From Lutimaribacter degradans (lineage in GTDB: Bacteria; Pseudomonadota; Alphaproteobacteria; Rhodobacterales; Rhodobacteraceae): DNA of 64,000 bases. Under the pieces are notes generated by a model. It did no database searches. It saw only the letters and a program-made list of their open reading frames with translations, and was not told the origin of the DNA. Shown here one piece after another: positions 54,209-62,557 of this stretch. The stretch is from positions 186,001 through 250,000 of the forward strand of contig NZ_JAMQGO010000002.1 of the NCBI RefSeq assembly GCF_023703375.1. Reading direction: 5' to 3'. The first letter of the stretch is position 1. Every line of letters starts with the position of its first letter. A program made the position numbers and the translations under genes.

Positions 54209-55378
54209 TCAGCCCAAGGGCAGGCGTTGCCGCACCAATGTTGTCCAATAAGAGCACCCCCAGGCGATGGCGTCATCGTTGAAATCGTATTCGGGATGAT
54301 GCAACCCGGCCGATGGCCCGTTACCGATATTGATCAACGCGCCCGGAACCTCGTTGAGCATGAAAGAGAAATCTTCACCACCCAGCGTTGGCGGCATGTC
54401 CAGATGAACATTCTCCTCTCCGGCCACCTCCTGCGCCGCGCGCGCGGCAAGGCCCGTTTCGCTTTCGTGGTTCACCGTCACCGGGTACTGGCGGATATAG
54501 TCAAGCGTGCCGACGCCGCCAAACCCCGCGGCAATGTGGTTGACCAGTTGTGCCAATTGCGTCTCGACATGCGCGCGTACCTCTTCGCGCAAGGTTCGCA
54601 CCGTTCCCGTCACCTCGACGGATTGGGGAACGACGTTGAACGCATTGCCCGCCTTGAGCGTGCACAATGACACCACCGCGCTATCCATCGGGTCGACGGT
54701 GCGAGCCGTGACGGTCTGAACCGCCTGAATAAGCGCGGCGGTTATCGGCAAGGGGTCGATCGTGTCATGCGGCCGGGCCGCATGACCGCCTCGGCCCTCG
54801 ATCGTTATCTTCACCTCATCCACCGAACCCATGATCGGCCCAGGCGCGATGGTGAATTGGCCGATCGGCAGGTTGGGGCGGTTGTGCATCCCGTAGACTT
54901 CGTTGCAAGGCCAGCGGGTGAACAACCCGTCGTCGATCATCGCCTTGGCGCCTGCGCCGCCCTCTTCAGCCGGTTGGAAGATCACGATCACGGTGCCGTC
55001 GAATGCACGGCTTTCGGCCAGGTGCTTGGCCGCACCCAGCAACATCGCGGTGTGACCGTCATGGCCACAGGCATGCATCTTTCCGGGCACGAGCGAGGCC
55101 CAGGGCTTGCCCGTCGCCTCGGCGATGGGCAGCGCGTCCATATCCGCGCGCAGGCCGATCATGCGCCCCGACGTGTTGCTTTGACCGTGGATCACGCCGA
55201 CGACGCCGGTCTGGCCGACGCCTTCAACCACCTCGTCCACGCCCGCGGTGCGCAGGGCGGCGGCAACGGCCGTGGCCGTGCGCGTCACATCATACAAAAG
55301 CTCCGGGTTCTGATGCAGATCGCGGCGAAAGGCCGTGATACCTTCGATTTCCTTCGCAACCCAGTTTTCAACAGCCAT
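54209..55378 (-). CDS. M20-family amidohydrolase/aminoacylase
   Basis: The 389-residue metallo-enzyme has MHACGHDGHTAMLLG (metal ligands), EEGGAGAKAMIDDGLF and a C-terminal GGEDFSF, the M20D hippuricase/aminoacylase order. Members cleave N-acyl or N-carbamoyl amino acids. It starts one base after the ATC-hydrolase stop, so it probably acts in the same pathway. Confidence 0.9.
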   Translation of the reverse strand: MAVENWVAKEIEGITAFRRDLHQNPELLYDVTRTATAVAAALRTAGVDEVVEGVGQTGVVGVIHGQSNTSGRMIGLRADMDALPIAEATGKPWASLVPGKMHACGHDGHTAMLLGAAKHLAESRAFDGTVIVIFQPAEEGGAGAKAMIDDGLFTRWPCNEVYGMHNRPNLPIGQFTIAPGPIMGSVDEVKITIEGRGGHAARPHDTIDPLPITAALIQAVQTVTARTVDPMDSAVVSLCTLKAGNAFNVVPQSVEVTGTVRTLREEVRAHVETQLAQLVNHIAAGFGGVGTLDYIRQYPVTVNHESETGLAARAAQEVAGEENVHLDMPPTLGGEDFSFMLNEVPGALINIGNGPSAGLHHPEYDFNDDAIAWGCSYWTTLVRQRLPLG

Positions 55379-55379
55379 A

Positions 55380-55889
55380 TCAGGCGCCCTTCTTCATGCG
55401 GTAACGGAAATCGCAATGGCTGGCACCCTTCATGATGGTCTGGGTGCGGGTCAGCTCGATATCCGGGTTGTAGCCGATGCAGAAATCGCCATCGCGGTTG
55501 CATGACAGCAGGTGCCCGATGTCGCCCAGCCCCATTTCCTTGTACATCTCGGAATAGCGGCAACGGCGCACGTTGAAGTCCATCTTGTCTTCGGTGGCTT
55601 CCAGCAACTCGATCTGCAACGCGTCCTCGCGGGTCCAGTTCGGCAGGATTTCAGCGAAATCGGTCAGGTTGGGTGTTCGGCCAAGCGCTTCGGCCAGTTG
55701 TTCGCCCTGTTCGATGGCGGATCGCGAACAGGTATCGCCGATCACGGCCTCTGCCTCTTCGCGACCGGACCGTTCGGTGATCACCTCCAACACGTGCTTG
55801 AGGATCATGGCCTCGATCTTGCGGCGCAGCAGGATCGGGATGTCATTGATATCCATGGTGTCGGTCCGGGGGGCTTCGTTGTCAGACAT
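55380..55889 (-). CDS. ATC-hydrolase-family protein
   Basis: The 169-residue protein matches the L-2-amino-thiazoline-4-carboxylate hydrolase family (PF14196): GDTCSRSAIEQG near residue 51, NVRRCRYSEMYKEMG near 105, LLSCNRDGDFCIGYNPDIELTRTQTI and SHCDFRYR near the end. Members open the thiazoline ring to N-carbamoyl-cysteine. The true substrate here is unknown. A strong AAGGAG site precedes the ATG. Confidence 0.82.
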   Translation of the reverse strand: MSDNEAPRTDTMDINDIPILLRRKIEAMILKHVLEVITERSGREEAEAVIGDTCSRSAIEQGEQLAEALGRTPNLTDFAEILPNWTREDALQIELLEATEDKMDFNVRRCRYSEMYKEMGLGDIGHLLSCNRDGDFCIGYNPDIELTRTQTIMKGASHCDFRYRMKKGA

Positions 55890-55899
55890 GCGGTGCTCC

Positions 55900-57204
55900 T
55901 TACAGTTTCGGTTCGCTCAGGTCTTTGCGTTTGAGCCACGCCAGGTAGGCGGGCGCCACGCGACGGACCAGGCCATGCGCGGGAAAGGGTTTCGGTTCGG
56001 TGACGGGCAAGGCAAGTTCGTGTTCGTCGATGCCTGTCACCGCCCTGGCAAGCTCGCGGCCCAGCGACGTGCCCAGCGCGACGCCGCGCCCGTTGCACGC
56101 CACCCAGGCCCAGCCATCGGGGCCAAGCTTGTGAATGCGCGGGAAACGGTCCCAGTTCATGCCAATGAAACCGGACCAGACATGCGTCATCTCGGGCACG
56201 CCCAGTTCGGGAAAAGCCTCGGCAAGGCTGTTGGCGGCCTTCTTGCGCACGCGGTTGGCCACGTCGAAACTACCGATGACGGCCCCGCCGGTAATCAGAC
56301 GATTGCGCGCGTCATAGCGGAAGAACCGCAGATCACCGCGCGTGTCCGACACGGCCTGGCGGCCAGGCAACAGCTTTTGGCGCAGGTTGTCGCCCACCGG
56401 CTCGGTCGCCATCTGCCAACTGTGTACCGGCACGATCGAACGCGCCAGGCGCGGCGCCAGCCCCGGTGCCAGTTCCCCGGTATAAGCGTTGGTGGCAAGG
56501 ATCAGGGCACGCGCCTTGACCGTTCCGTTCGTGGTGCGCGCGACCCATTGCGCGCCTTCACGTTCGAAGGTCGAAACCGGCGAGTTCTCGTGGATCGTCG
56601 CGCCCAGTGACTCGGCGGTCTTTGCCATCGCGCGCGACAGCGCCAGCGGATTGATATGCCCGCCGGACGGGTTGTACATCCCGCCGTACCAGAAATCCGA
56701 ACCAAGGATTTCGGCCGCTTCCTTGCTGTCTTTCAGCTCGGCCGGGAACCCGAACCTTTGCCACGCCTCTACCCGCTTTCGCGACAGCGCCACCCGTCCG
56801 GGGCTGTGCGCAGGCTGGAACCAGCCCGATTGCTCGGCCTCGGCCCGCATGTCGAATTCGCGCACGAGGTCAAACAGGATATCGGCGGAATTGCCGATCA
56901 ACTGCACCATCCGTTCGCCCGCGGCGCCAAAGCGGCTGACCCACATATCGGGCTCGGCCGCCGTCAGGATCGGGATCACCTGGCCATTGTTGCGCCCCGA
57001 CGCGCCCCAACCGACAGCCTTGCCTTCAAGCAAGGTAACAGCGTTGCCACGCCGGGCGGCCTCGATCGCGGCCGACAGGCCGGTAAAGCCGCCACCGATC
57101 ACTACCACGTCGGTTTCCACGGTGCCGTTCAAGGCCGGCGCGGGGCTGCGTTCGGGGGCGGTTGCGGCCCAAAGCGACGGCGGAAATTCCACGGGCTTGT
57201 CCAT
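55900..57204 (-). CDS. FAD-dependent amino acid/amine oxidoreductase (DAO family)
   Basis: The 434-residue protein has VVVIGGGFTGLSAAIEAARRG (FAD motif, about 30-50), EGKAVGWGASGRNNGQV and a C-terminal GRGVALGTSLGRELA segment. It resembles PuuB/DadA oxidases of amines or D-amino acids. Its ATG overlaps the aminotransferase-like stop by one base. Confidence 0.9.
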   Translation of the reverse strand: MDKPVEFPPSLWAATAPERSPAPALNGTVETDVVVIGGGFTGLSAAIEAARRGNAVTLLEGKAVGWGASGRNNGQVIPILTAAEPDMWVSRFGAAGERMVQLIGNSADILFDLVREFDMRAEAEQSGWFQPAHSPGRVALSRKRVEAWQRFGFPAELKDSKEAAEILGSDFWYGGMYNPSGGHINPLALSRAMAKTAESLGATIHENSPVSTFEREGAQWVARTTNGTVKARALILATNAYTGELAPGLAPRLARSIVPVHSWQMATEPVGDNLRQKLLPGRQAVSDTRGDLRFFRYDARNRLITGGAVIGSFDVANRVRKKAANSLAEAFPELGVPEMTHVWSGFIGMNWDRFPRIHKLGPDGWAWVACNGRGVALGTSLGRELARAVTGIDEHELALPVTEPKPFPAHGLVRRVAPAYLAWLKRKDLSEPKL

Positions 57205-58838
57205 CAGGCGGCTCCTTCTTGCGATGTGATCGGGTTTGCAGCCTCGGTTGGCAACCAGAACCAGCGCAAGGCGTCCTCGTCCGGCGGAAGGGCCGGCCTG
57301 TCCGGCATGGGCTGCTTTGCTGCCGCGCGCACCAGGTCCGCCGCTTCAGCCAGGCAAGCGTCGAAGTCGGGCAAATCGGCACGCATCGCCTGCGTCCCTG
57401 ACCAAAGCGCGGACAGGCTGGAAGGCGGGCCGTCATCAAGCGGACGGTTTGCCCGCCATACCCCGCCCGTCACGTCCAGCCGGTAAAGCGGCAACAGGGC
57501 CAGCCCGTTTTCGGCAATGAACCGGATGGCCCGAGCCATGCGGTCAACGTCTTCTTCCGAGAAGAACCAGTTGATTCCCAGCCGCGCCCATCCGGGCCGA
57601 AACGCGGAATGGCCACGGCTGACGGCCTCTTGATGGCGTTCCGTGGTTTCAAGGTCGATCGAAAGAAGCTCGTGCCCATAGGGGCCTGCGCAGGAACAAC
57701 CGCCCCGGGCCTGGATGCCGAACAGGTCATTCAACAGGGCCACCACGTAATTGTGGTGGAGGTATTTCCCCTTCACCCTGATGTTGAAAGAAAAAATCCC
57801 GATGCGCGGAACGTCTTGCGGCCCCAGAAGCTCAAGCCCCGGAATCGCGCGCAATGCCGTCTCCATGCGCCGTGTCATCGCCGTTTCGCTGGCTTCTACA
57901 AGCCCCTCGTCCATGTCGCGCTTCAACTGCAAGACCATGCCCGCGCGGATATTCTCAACGATCGATGGTGTGCCACCCTCTTCGCGGCGTTCAGGGTCGG
58001 CAACGTATTCATGGCCAGCGGCGGTTACATAGGAAACGGTGCCCCCCCCGGTTACGGTCGGGCGCCTTGTATCCAGGAACCGCCTGTCGGCGATCAGCAG
58101 ACCCGAGGCGCCGGGCCCGCCCGGATACTTGTGCGGCGAGATGAACGCCGCATCAATCCGATCATCCGCCCCGGGTTCGGTCTCGGACAGCCGGACGGGA
58201 ATATAGGGGGCTGCCGCCGCGAAATCGGCAACGCACCACGCGTCATGGGCGTGCAGCAGGTTGGCAATCGCGCGCAGATCGGTGCGCACGCCCGTCACGT
58301 TCGAAGCCGCCGAAAACGCACCGACCTTTATCGGTGCATCCCGGTGGGCCTCCAGTTGCGTGCGCAGCGAAGACAGGCAGATACTGCCCTGCGCATCCAG
58401 TGGAATCCGAACCACCTGCGCACCGCTTTCGCGCCACGGCAAATCGTTGGAATGATGCTCGTAAGGGCCCACGAACACGACCGAGCTTTCATCCATGCCC
58501 AGAAGCACCAGCGCGCGCACCAGCTTGTCCGCCGCGCCGGTGGCGCCCGACCCGGTGAAGACCACCGCATGATCTGCATCGGCATCAACCGCGCTGCGCA
58601 CGGCCTGGCGGGCCATTTCGCGCAACTGCGTGGTCCGGCGTCCGGTAAAGGACGTGTCGGTATGTGTATTGCCGTAATATGGCAGAACATGAGCGCGGAT
58701 CGCGTCTTCGATGAACGACAGCGACCGGCCCGAGGCGACGTAATCCGCGTACATCAGCGGGCGCGGCCCGAACGGGCCGGGAATCGCACAGCCCTCGCCG
58801 ATGATCGCGTTGCGGATGTCTTTGAATTGTAGTGTCAT
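57204..58838 (-). CDS. Class V aminotransferase-fold PLP enzyme
   Basis: The 544-residue protein has the cysteine-desulfurase/class V order: FTGSGATGAADKLVRAL near residue 95, DFAAAAPYIPV, SPHKYPGGPGASGLLI with the PLP Lys, and GGCSCAGPYGHELL. It is longer than IscS-type enzymes by about 140 residues. Its reaction could be C-S lyase, racemase or transaminase. Confidence 0.86.
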   Translation of the reverse strand: MTLQFKDIRNAIIGEGCAIPGPFGPRPLMYADYVASGRSLSFIEDAIRAHVLPYYGNTHTDTSFTGRRTTQLREMARQAVRSAVDADADHAVVFTGSGATGAADKLVRALVLLGMDESSVVFVGPYEHHSNDLPWRESGAQVVRIPLDAQGSICLSSLRTQLEAHRDAPIKVGAFSAASNVTGVRTDLRAIANLLHAHDAWCVADFAAAAPYIPVRLSETEPGADDRIDAAFISPHKYPGGPGASGLLIADRRFLDTRRPTVTGGGTVSYVTAAGHEYVADPERREEGGTPSIVENIRAGMVLQLKRDMDEGLVEASETAMTRRMETALRAIPGLELLGPQDVPRIGIFSFNIRVKGKYLHHNYVVALLNDLFGIQARGGCSCAGPYGHELLSIDLETTERHQEAVSRGHSAFRPGWARLGINWFFSEEDVDRMARAIRFIAENGLALLPLYRLDVTGGVWRANRPLDDGPPSSLSALWSGTQAMRADLPDFDACLAEAADLVRAAAKQPMPDRPALPPDEDALRWFWLPTEAANPITSQEGAA

Positions 58839-58847
58839 GATAAGCCC

Positions 58848-60491
58848 TTATGCGGCATCCGTGTTGCGCGTCGGCGGTGTCCAGTCACGCCCGGGAATGG
58901 AGGACAGCAGGTTCTGGGTATATTCGTGCTTAGGATCGGCAAATACCGATGCGGTTTCGCCCTGCTCCACGATCTCGCCTTTCTGCATCACGATGATCCG
59001 GTCGCACAATTGCGCGGCAACCCGCAGATCGTGGGTGACGAACAGCAACGACAGATCCATCCGGTCGCGCAAATCGGCCAACAGTTTCAAAACCTGCGCC
59101 TGCACGCTGACATCCAGCGCGGACACGGGTTCGTCGGCCACGATAACCTTGGGCTCCATCGCCAAGGCCCGCGCGATGCCGATGCGTTGCCGCTGCCCGC
59201 CCGAGAATTCATGCGGGAACCGGGTGGCGGCCGAGGGCGACAGCTCGACCAGTTCCAACAGGTCGCGGGCCCGTGCGCGCGCTTTTTCGGGTTTTTCCCC
59301 ATGCGCGATGGGGCCCTGCGCGATCAGGTCGACCACGCGTTTGCGCGGGTTCAGCGATGCCATCGGGTCCTGGAACACCATCTGAATTTCCTTGCGCATG
59401 GCGCGCAGTTCACGCGGCGAACAGGCCAACAGGTCAGTACCGTCCACCTCTACCGCGCCGGAATCGGCCTCAAGCAAGCGGGTAACAATTCGCGACACGG
59501 TGGTCTTGCCTGACCCGGACTCGCCGACCACACCCAAGGTTTCCCCCTTGTGCAGGTGAAAGCTCAGGTCTTTTACCGCGGTGACGGCCTTGCGTTTTCC
59601 CGACAACAGCCCGCCGCGTGCGGCAAAGGTCTTGTTCAGGCCGGTGCCCTTCAGAACCACGGGCATGGTTGAAACCGGCTTTGCGGGTGGCGGGGTCAGC
59701 GCGGGAACCGACGCGATAAGCGCCTGCGTATAAGGATGCTGCGGACTATTAAGAACTTCGGCTGCCGGGCCGTGTTCCACCATTTCGCCCTGGCGCAGCA
59801 CGACGACCTTGTCGGCGATCTCGGCGACGACGCCGAAATCATGGGTGATGAACAACACACCCGCCCCTTCCTGTTCCTGCAATTCGCGGATCAGCTTGAG
59901 AATCTGCAGCTGCGTAGTCACGTCCAGCGCAGTTGTCGGTTCATCCGCGATGATCAACCTGGGGGACAGGCACAACGACATCGCGATCATCACCCGTTGA
60001 CGCTGCCCGCCGGAAATCTGGTGCGGGTAGGCATTGTAGGCCGATACCGGGTCGGGGATATGAACCCGGTTGAGCATTTCAATCGCATGGGCCTTTCGCG
60101 CGGCCCTGTTGCCCTTCATGTGCAGGCGCAAGACTTCGTCAATCTGCCACCCCACGGTTTTCTGCGGGTTCAGCGCCGTCATCGGCTCCTGGAAGATCAT
60201 GGAAATCCGGTTGCCGCGAATGGCTTTCATCTCGGTTTCGGAGATGGCCAGAAGGTCTTGGCCGTTGAACCGGATGGAGCCGGCCGCCACGTGCACGTCC
60301 GGCTCGGGCAGCAGGCGCATCACCGCGCCGGCTGACAAGGATTTGCCAGAGCCGGACTCACCCACGAGGCAGACGATTTCACCGGAGTTCACCGTCAGGT
60401 TCAGCCCTTCTAGCGCGAAAGGCCGATCTGCCCCCTTGGGCAGCGCAACGGTAAGATCCTGGATCTCGAGAACAGGTGTATTGTTGGTCAT
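58848..60491 (-). CDS. Fused ABC transporter ATPases (DppD-DppF type)
   Basis: The 547-residue protein has two ATPase modules: GESGSGKSLSAG and SGGQRQRVMIAMSLCLSP in the first (about 1-270), GESGSGKTTVSRI and SGGQRQRIGIARALAMEP in the second (about 280-547). Fused peptide ATPases like YejF or GsiA power peptide or glutathione-type import. Its ATG overlaps the permease stop. Confidence 0.93.
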   Translation of the reverse strand: MTNNTPVLEIQDLTVALPKGADRPFALEGLNLTVNSGEIVCLVGESGSGKSLSAGAVMRLLPEPDVHVAAGSIRFNGQDLLAISETEMKAIRGNRISMIFQEPMTALNPQKTVGWQIDEVLRLHMKGNRAARKAHAIEMLNRVHIPDPVSAYNAYPHQISGGQRQRVMIAMSLCLSPRLIIADEPTTALDVTTQLQILKLIRELQEQEGAGVLFITHDFGVVAEIADKVVVLRQGEMVEHGPAAEVLNSPQHPYTQALIASVPALTPPPAKPVSTMPVVLKGTGLNKTFAARGGLLSGKRKAVTAVKDLSFHLHKGETLGVVGESGSGKTTVSRIVTRLLEADSGAVEVDGTDLLACSPRELRAMRKEIQMVFQDPMASLNPRKRVVDLIAQGPIAHGEKPEKARARARDLLELVELSPSAATRFPHEFSGGQRQRIGIARALAMEPKVIVADEPVSALDVSVQAQVLKLLADLRDRMDLSLLFVTHDLRVAAQLCDRIIVMQKGEIVEQGETASVFADPKHEYTQNLLSSIPGRDWTPPTRNTDAA

Positions 60492-61366
60492 TACTTTTTC
60501 TGCCTCGGGTTAAGTGCGTCGTTCAGCCCCTCGCCCAGCAGCGAAAAGGACAGCACGGTCAGAACGATGGCGATGCCCGGGATGGCGGCACAATACCACG
60601 CGGTGCGCAGAACGGCGCGGCCTTGCCCGATCATGTTGCCCCAGCTTGCATAGTTGGGATCGCCAAGCCCGAGAAACGCCAGCGCGCTTTCCAGCAAGAT
60701 CGCCAGCGCCATGATGACCGACGCATAGACGATGATGGGCGGCAAGGCGTTGGGCAGGATTTCCTTGAAGATGATCGATGTGTTCGTCACCCCCAGATTG
60801 CGGGCAGCATCCACGAACTCACGCCCGCGCAGCGACATGAATTCGGCGCGCACCATGCGGGCCGGCGCGGTCCAACTGACAAGGCCGATGGCCAGCGTGA
60901 TCCATTCGATCTTCGACCCCAGGATGGCCACCAGCGTCAGCAAGAGAACAAAGTTCGGGATGGTCTGGAACGCCTCGGTGATGCGCATCAGAAGATCATC
61001 GACCCAGCCGCCGAAATAGCCTGACAAGGCGCCGATCACCACGCCGATGGCGATGGAGATCAGCGTCGCCGCCACACCGATCAGCAACGAGATCCGGGCG
61101 CCGTAAAAGATGCCCGCCAGGATGTCGCGGCCAAGCTGGTCGGTGCCCAGCGGGGTCGCCATGTCCACGAATGGCGGGGTCAGCGGCGGCCCGGCGCGGC
61201 GCAGCGGGTCGCCCGGCTCGATCAATCCGGCGGTCAGCGCCATCAGAACGACGATGGCAAACAGGAACAGGCCCAGCAGCGCCGCCCGGTTGCGACGATA
61301 GCGATGCCAGAAAACGACAAGCCGCGGCGGTTGAGGCGGGCGCAGGTCAGTGTCAAGCGTGGTCAT
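60491..61366 (-). CDS. Peptide ABC transporter permease (DppC type)
   Basis: The 291-residue membrane protein has about six helices and the binding-protein-dependent permease loop (EFMSLRGREFVDAARNLG). It overlaps the upstream permease by ATGA and its stop overlaps the ATPase start. Confidence 0.93.
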   Translation of the reverse strand: MTTLDTDLRPPQPPRLVVFWHRYRRNRAALLGLFLFAIVVLMALTAGLIEPGDPLRRAGPPLTPPFVDMATPLGTDQLGRDILAGIFYGARISLLIGVAATLISIAIGVVIGALSGYFGGWVDDLLMRITEAFQTIPNFVLLLTLVAILGSKIEWITLAIGLVSWTAPARMVRAEFMSLRGREFVDAARNLGVTNTSIIFKEILPNALPPIIVYASVIMALAILLESALAFLGLGDPNYASWGNMIGQGRAVLRTAWYCAAIPGIAIVLTVLSFSLLGEGLNDALNPRQKK

Positions 61367-62352
61367 GCGAGTTCGATCCGGCTGTCAAGACGTGCATAAA
61401 GCAGGTCGGTAAGGAAATTGACGACAACGACGATGATGGAGCACAGGAAGATGATCCCCATCAACGTGTTCATGTCGCGCTGCACGACGGACTGATAGGC
61501 AAGCTGCCCCAGCCCGGGCAGGGTAAAGATGGTTTCCACCACGACCGATCCGCCAAGAACGGTCGAGAATTGCAGCCCCAGTAGCGTGATGACCGGCAAC
61601 AGGGCATTGCGCATGATGTGGTGGATCATCAAACGCCACTCGCCCGCCCCCTTGGCGCGGGCGGTGCGCACGTAGTCAAGATCTGCCACCTCGATCACCG
61701 AGGCGCGCATCAGGCGCAGGTAGAAGGAGAGATAGATCAACGACAGTGCCGCCGTCGGCATCACCAGGTGGCGCGCAACATCCAACACATGATCCCAGCC
61801 GGTGTAGAACCCGGCGATTGTCTTGATCCCGCCCACGGGCAACCACCCCAGTTTCACCGAGAACAGCAGCATCATCATCAGCGACAGGAAAAAGCTGGGC
61901 GTTGCATAGAACACCAGGCCAAGTGTCGAGATCAGGTTGTCGGTGGCCGAATTGACGCGCCGTGCAGCGATGGCGCCCAGGGCAATGCCGATGGTAAAGG
62001 CAAAGCTGAGCGACGTGGCCATAAGCAACAACGTGGTTCCAAGCCGATCCAGCAGGATCGTGGCGACGGGTTGCTCATAGACGAAGGACCACCCGAAATC
62101 GAAGGTCGCCAGCTTGAGCATGTAGCGCCAAAGCTGCACCCACACCGGCTGGTCCAGCCCGTATTCCGCGCGCAGCCGCGCGATGAACTCGGCATCGGCG
62201 CCACCCATGTCGCCGACCAGTGCATCCACCGTGTCACCGGGGGCCAGTTTCAGCAGAAGAAAGGTACCGATCATGATCAGCACGATCACCGGCACGGCCT
62301 GTATCAACCGGCGCAGCGCGTAGATCATGATTGGTGGAATTCGCAGTTTCAT
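61363..62352 (-). CDS. Peptide ABC transporter permease (DppB type)
   Basis: The 329-residue protein has about six helices, a DppB-type N-terminus (YALRRLIQAVPVIVLIMIG) and the EAA-like loop VADLDYVRTARAKG. It is next to the binding-protein gene and shares its orientation. Confidence 0.93.
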   Translation of the reverse strand: MKLRIPPIMIYALRRLIQAVPVIVLIMIGTFLLLKLAPGDTVDALVGDMGGADAEFIARLRAEYGLDQPVWVQLWRYMLKLATFDFGWSFVYEQPVATILLDRLGTTLLLMATSLSFAFTIGIALGAIAARRVNSATDNLISTLGLVFYATPSFFLSLMMMLLFSVKLGWLPVGGIKTIAGFYTGWDHVLDVARHLVMPTAALSLIYLSFYLRLMRASVIEVADLDYVRTARAKGAGEWRLMIHHIMRNALLPVITLLGLQFSTVLGGSVVVETIFTLPGLGQLAYQSVVQRDMNTLMGIIFLCSIIVVVVNFLTDLLYARLDSRIELA

Positions 62353-62520
62353 TGGGCAAGCTTTCGCAGGTTGAAGTCGTGTAACGTCATCATTGAATCG
62401 AAAGAACGCGGCGGCGCGCTGTTGCCGGGCTTATGTGCACATCCGCCCAAACGGCTTTTGCCGGCTACGATCGAACCGCAGCGCAGCAAGCCAAGGGATG
62501 ATCAGGCACCGGCCAGAGGT

Positions 62521-62548
62521 GGCCGGGCCCCGCAAAGGAGGCCCGGCC
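62521..62548 (-). terminator. Intercistronic hairpin after the binding-protein gene
   Basis: GGCCGGGCC (62521-62529) pairs exactly with GGCCCGGCC (62540-62548). It sits nine bases after the binding-protein stop and before the permease genes. Such hairpins often protect or partly end the binding-protein mRNA so that it is made in excess. Confidence 0.6.
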
Positions 62549-62557
62549 GCTGTCTGA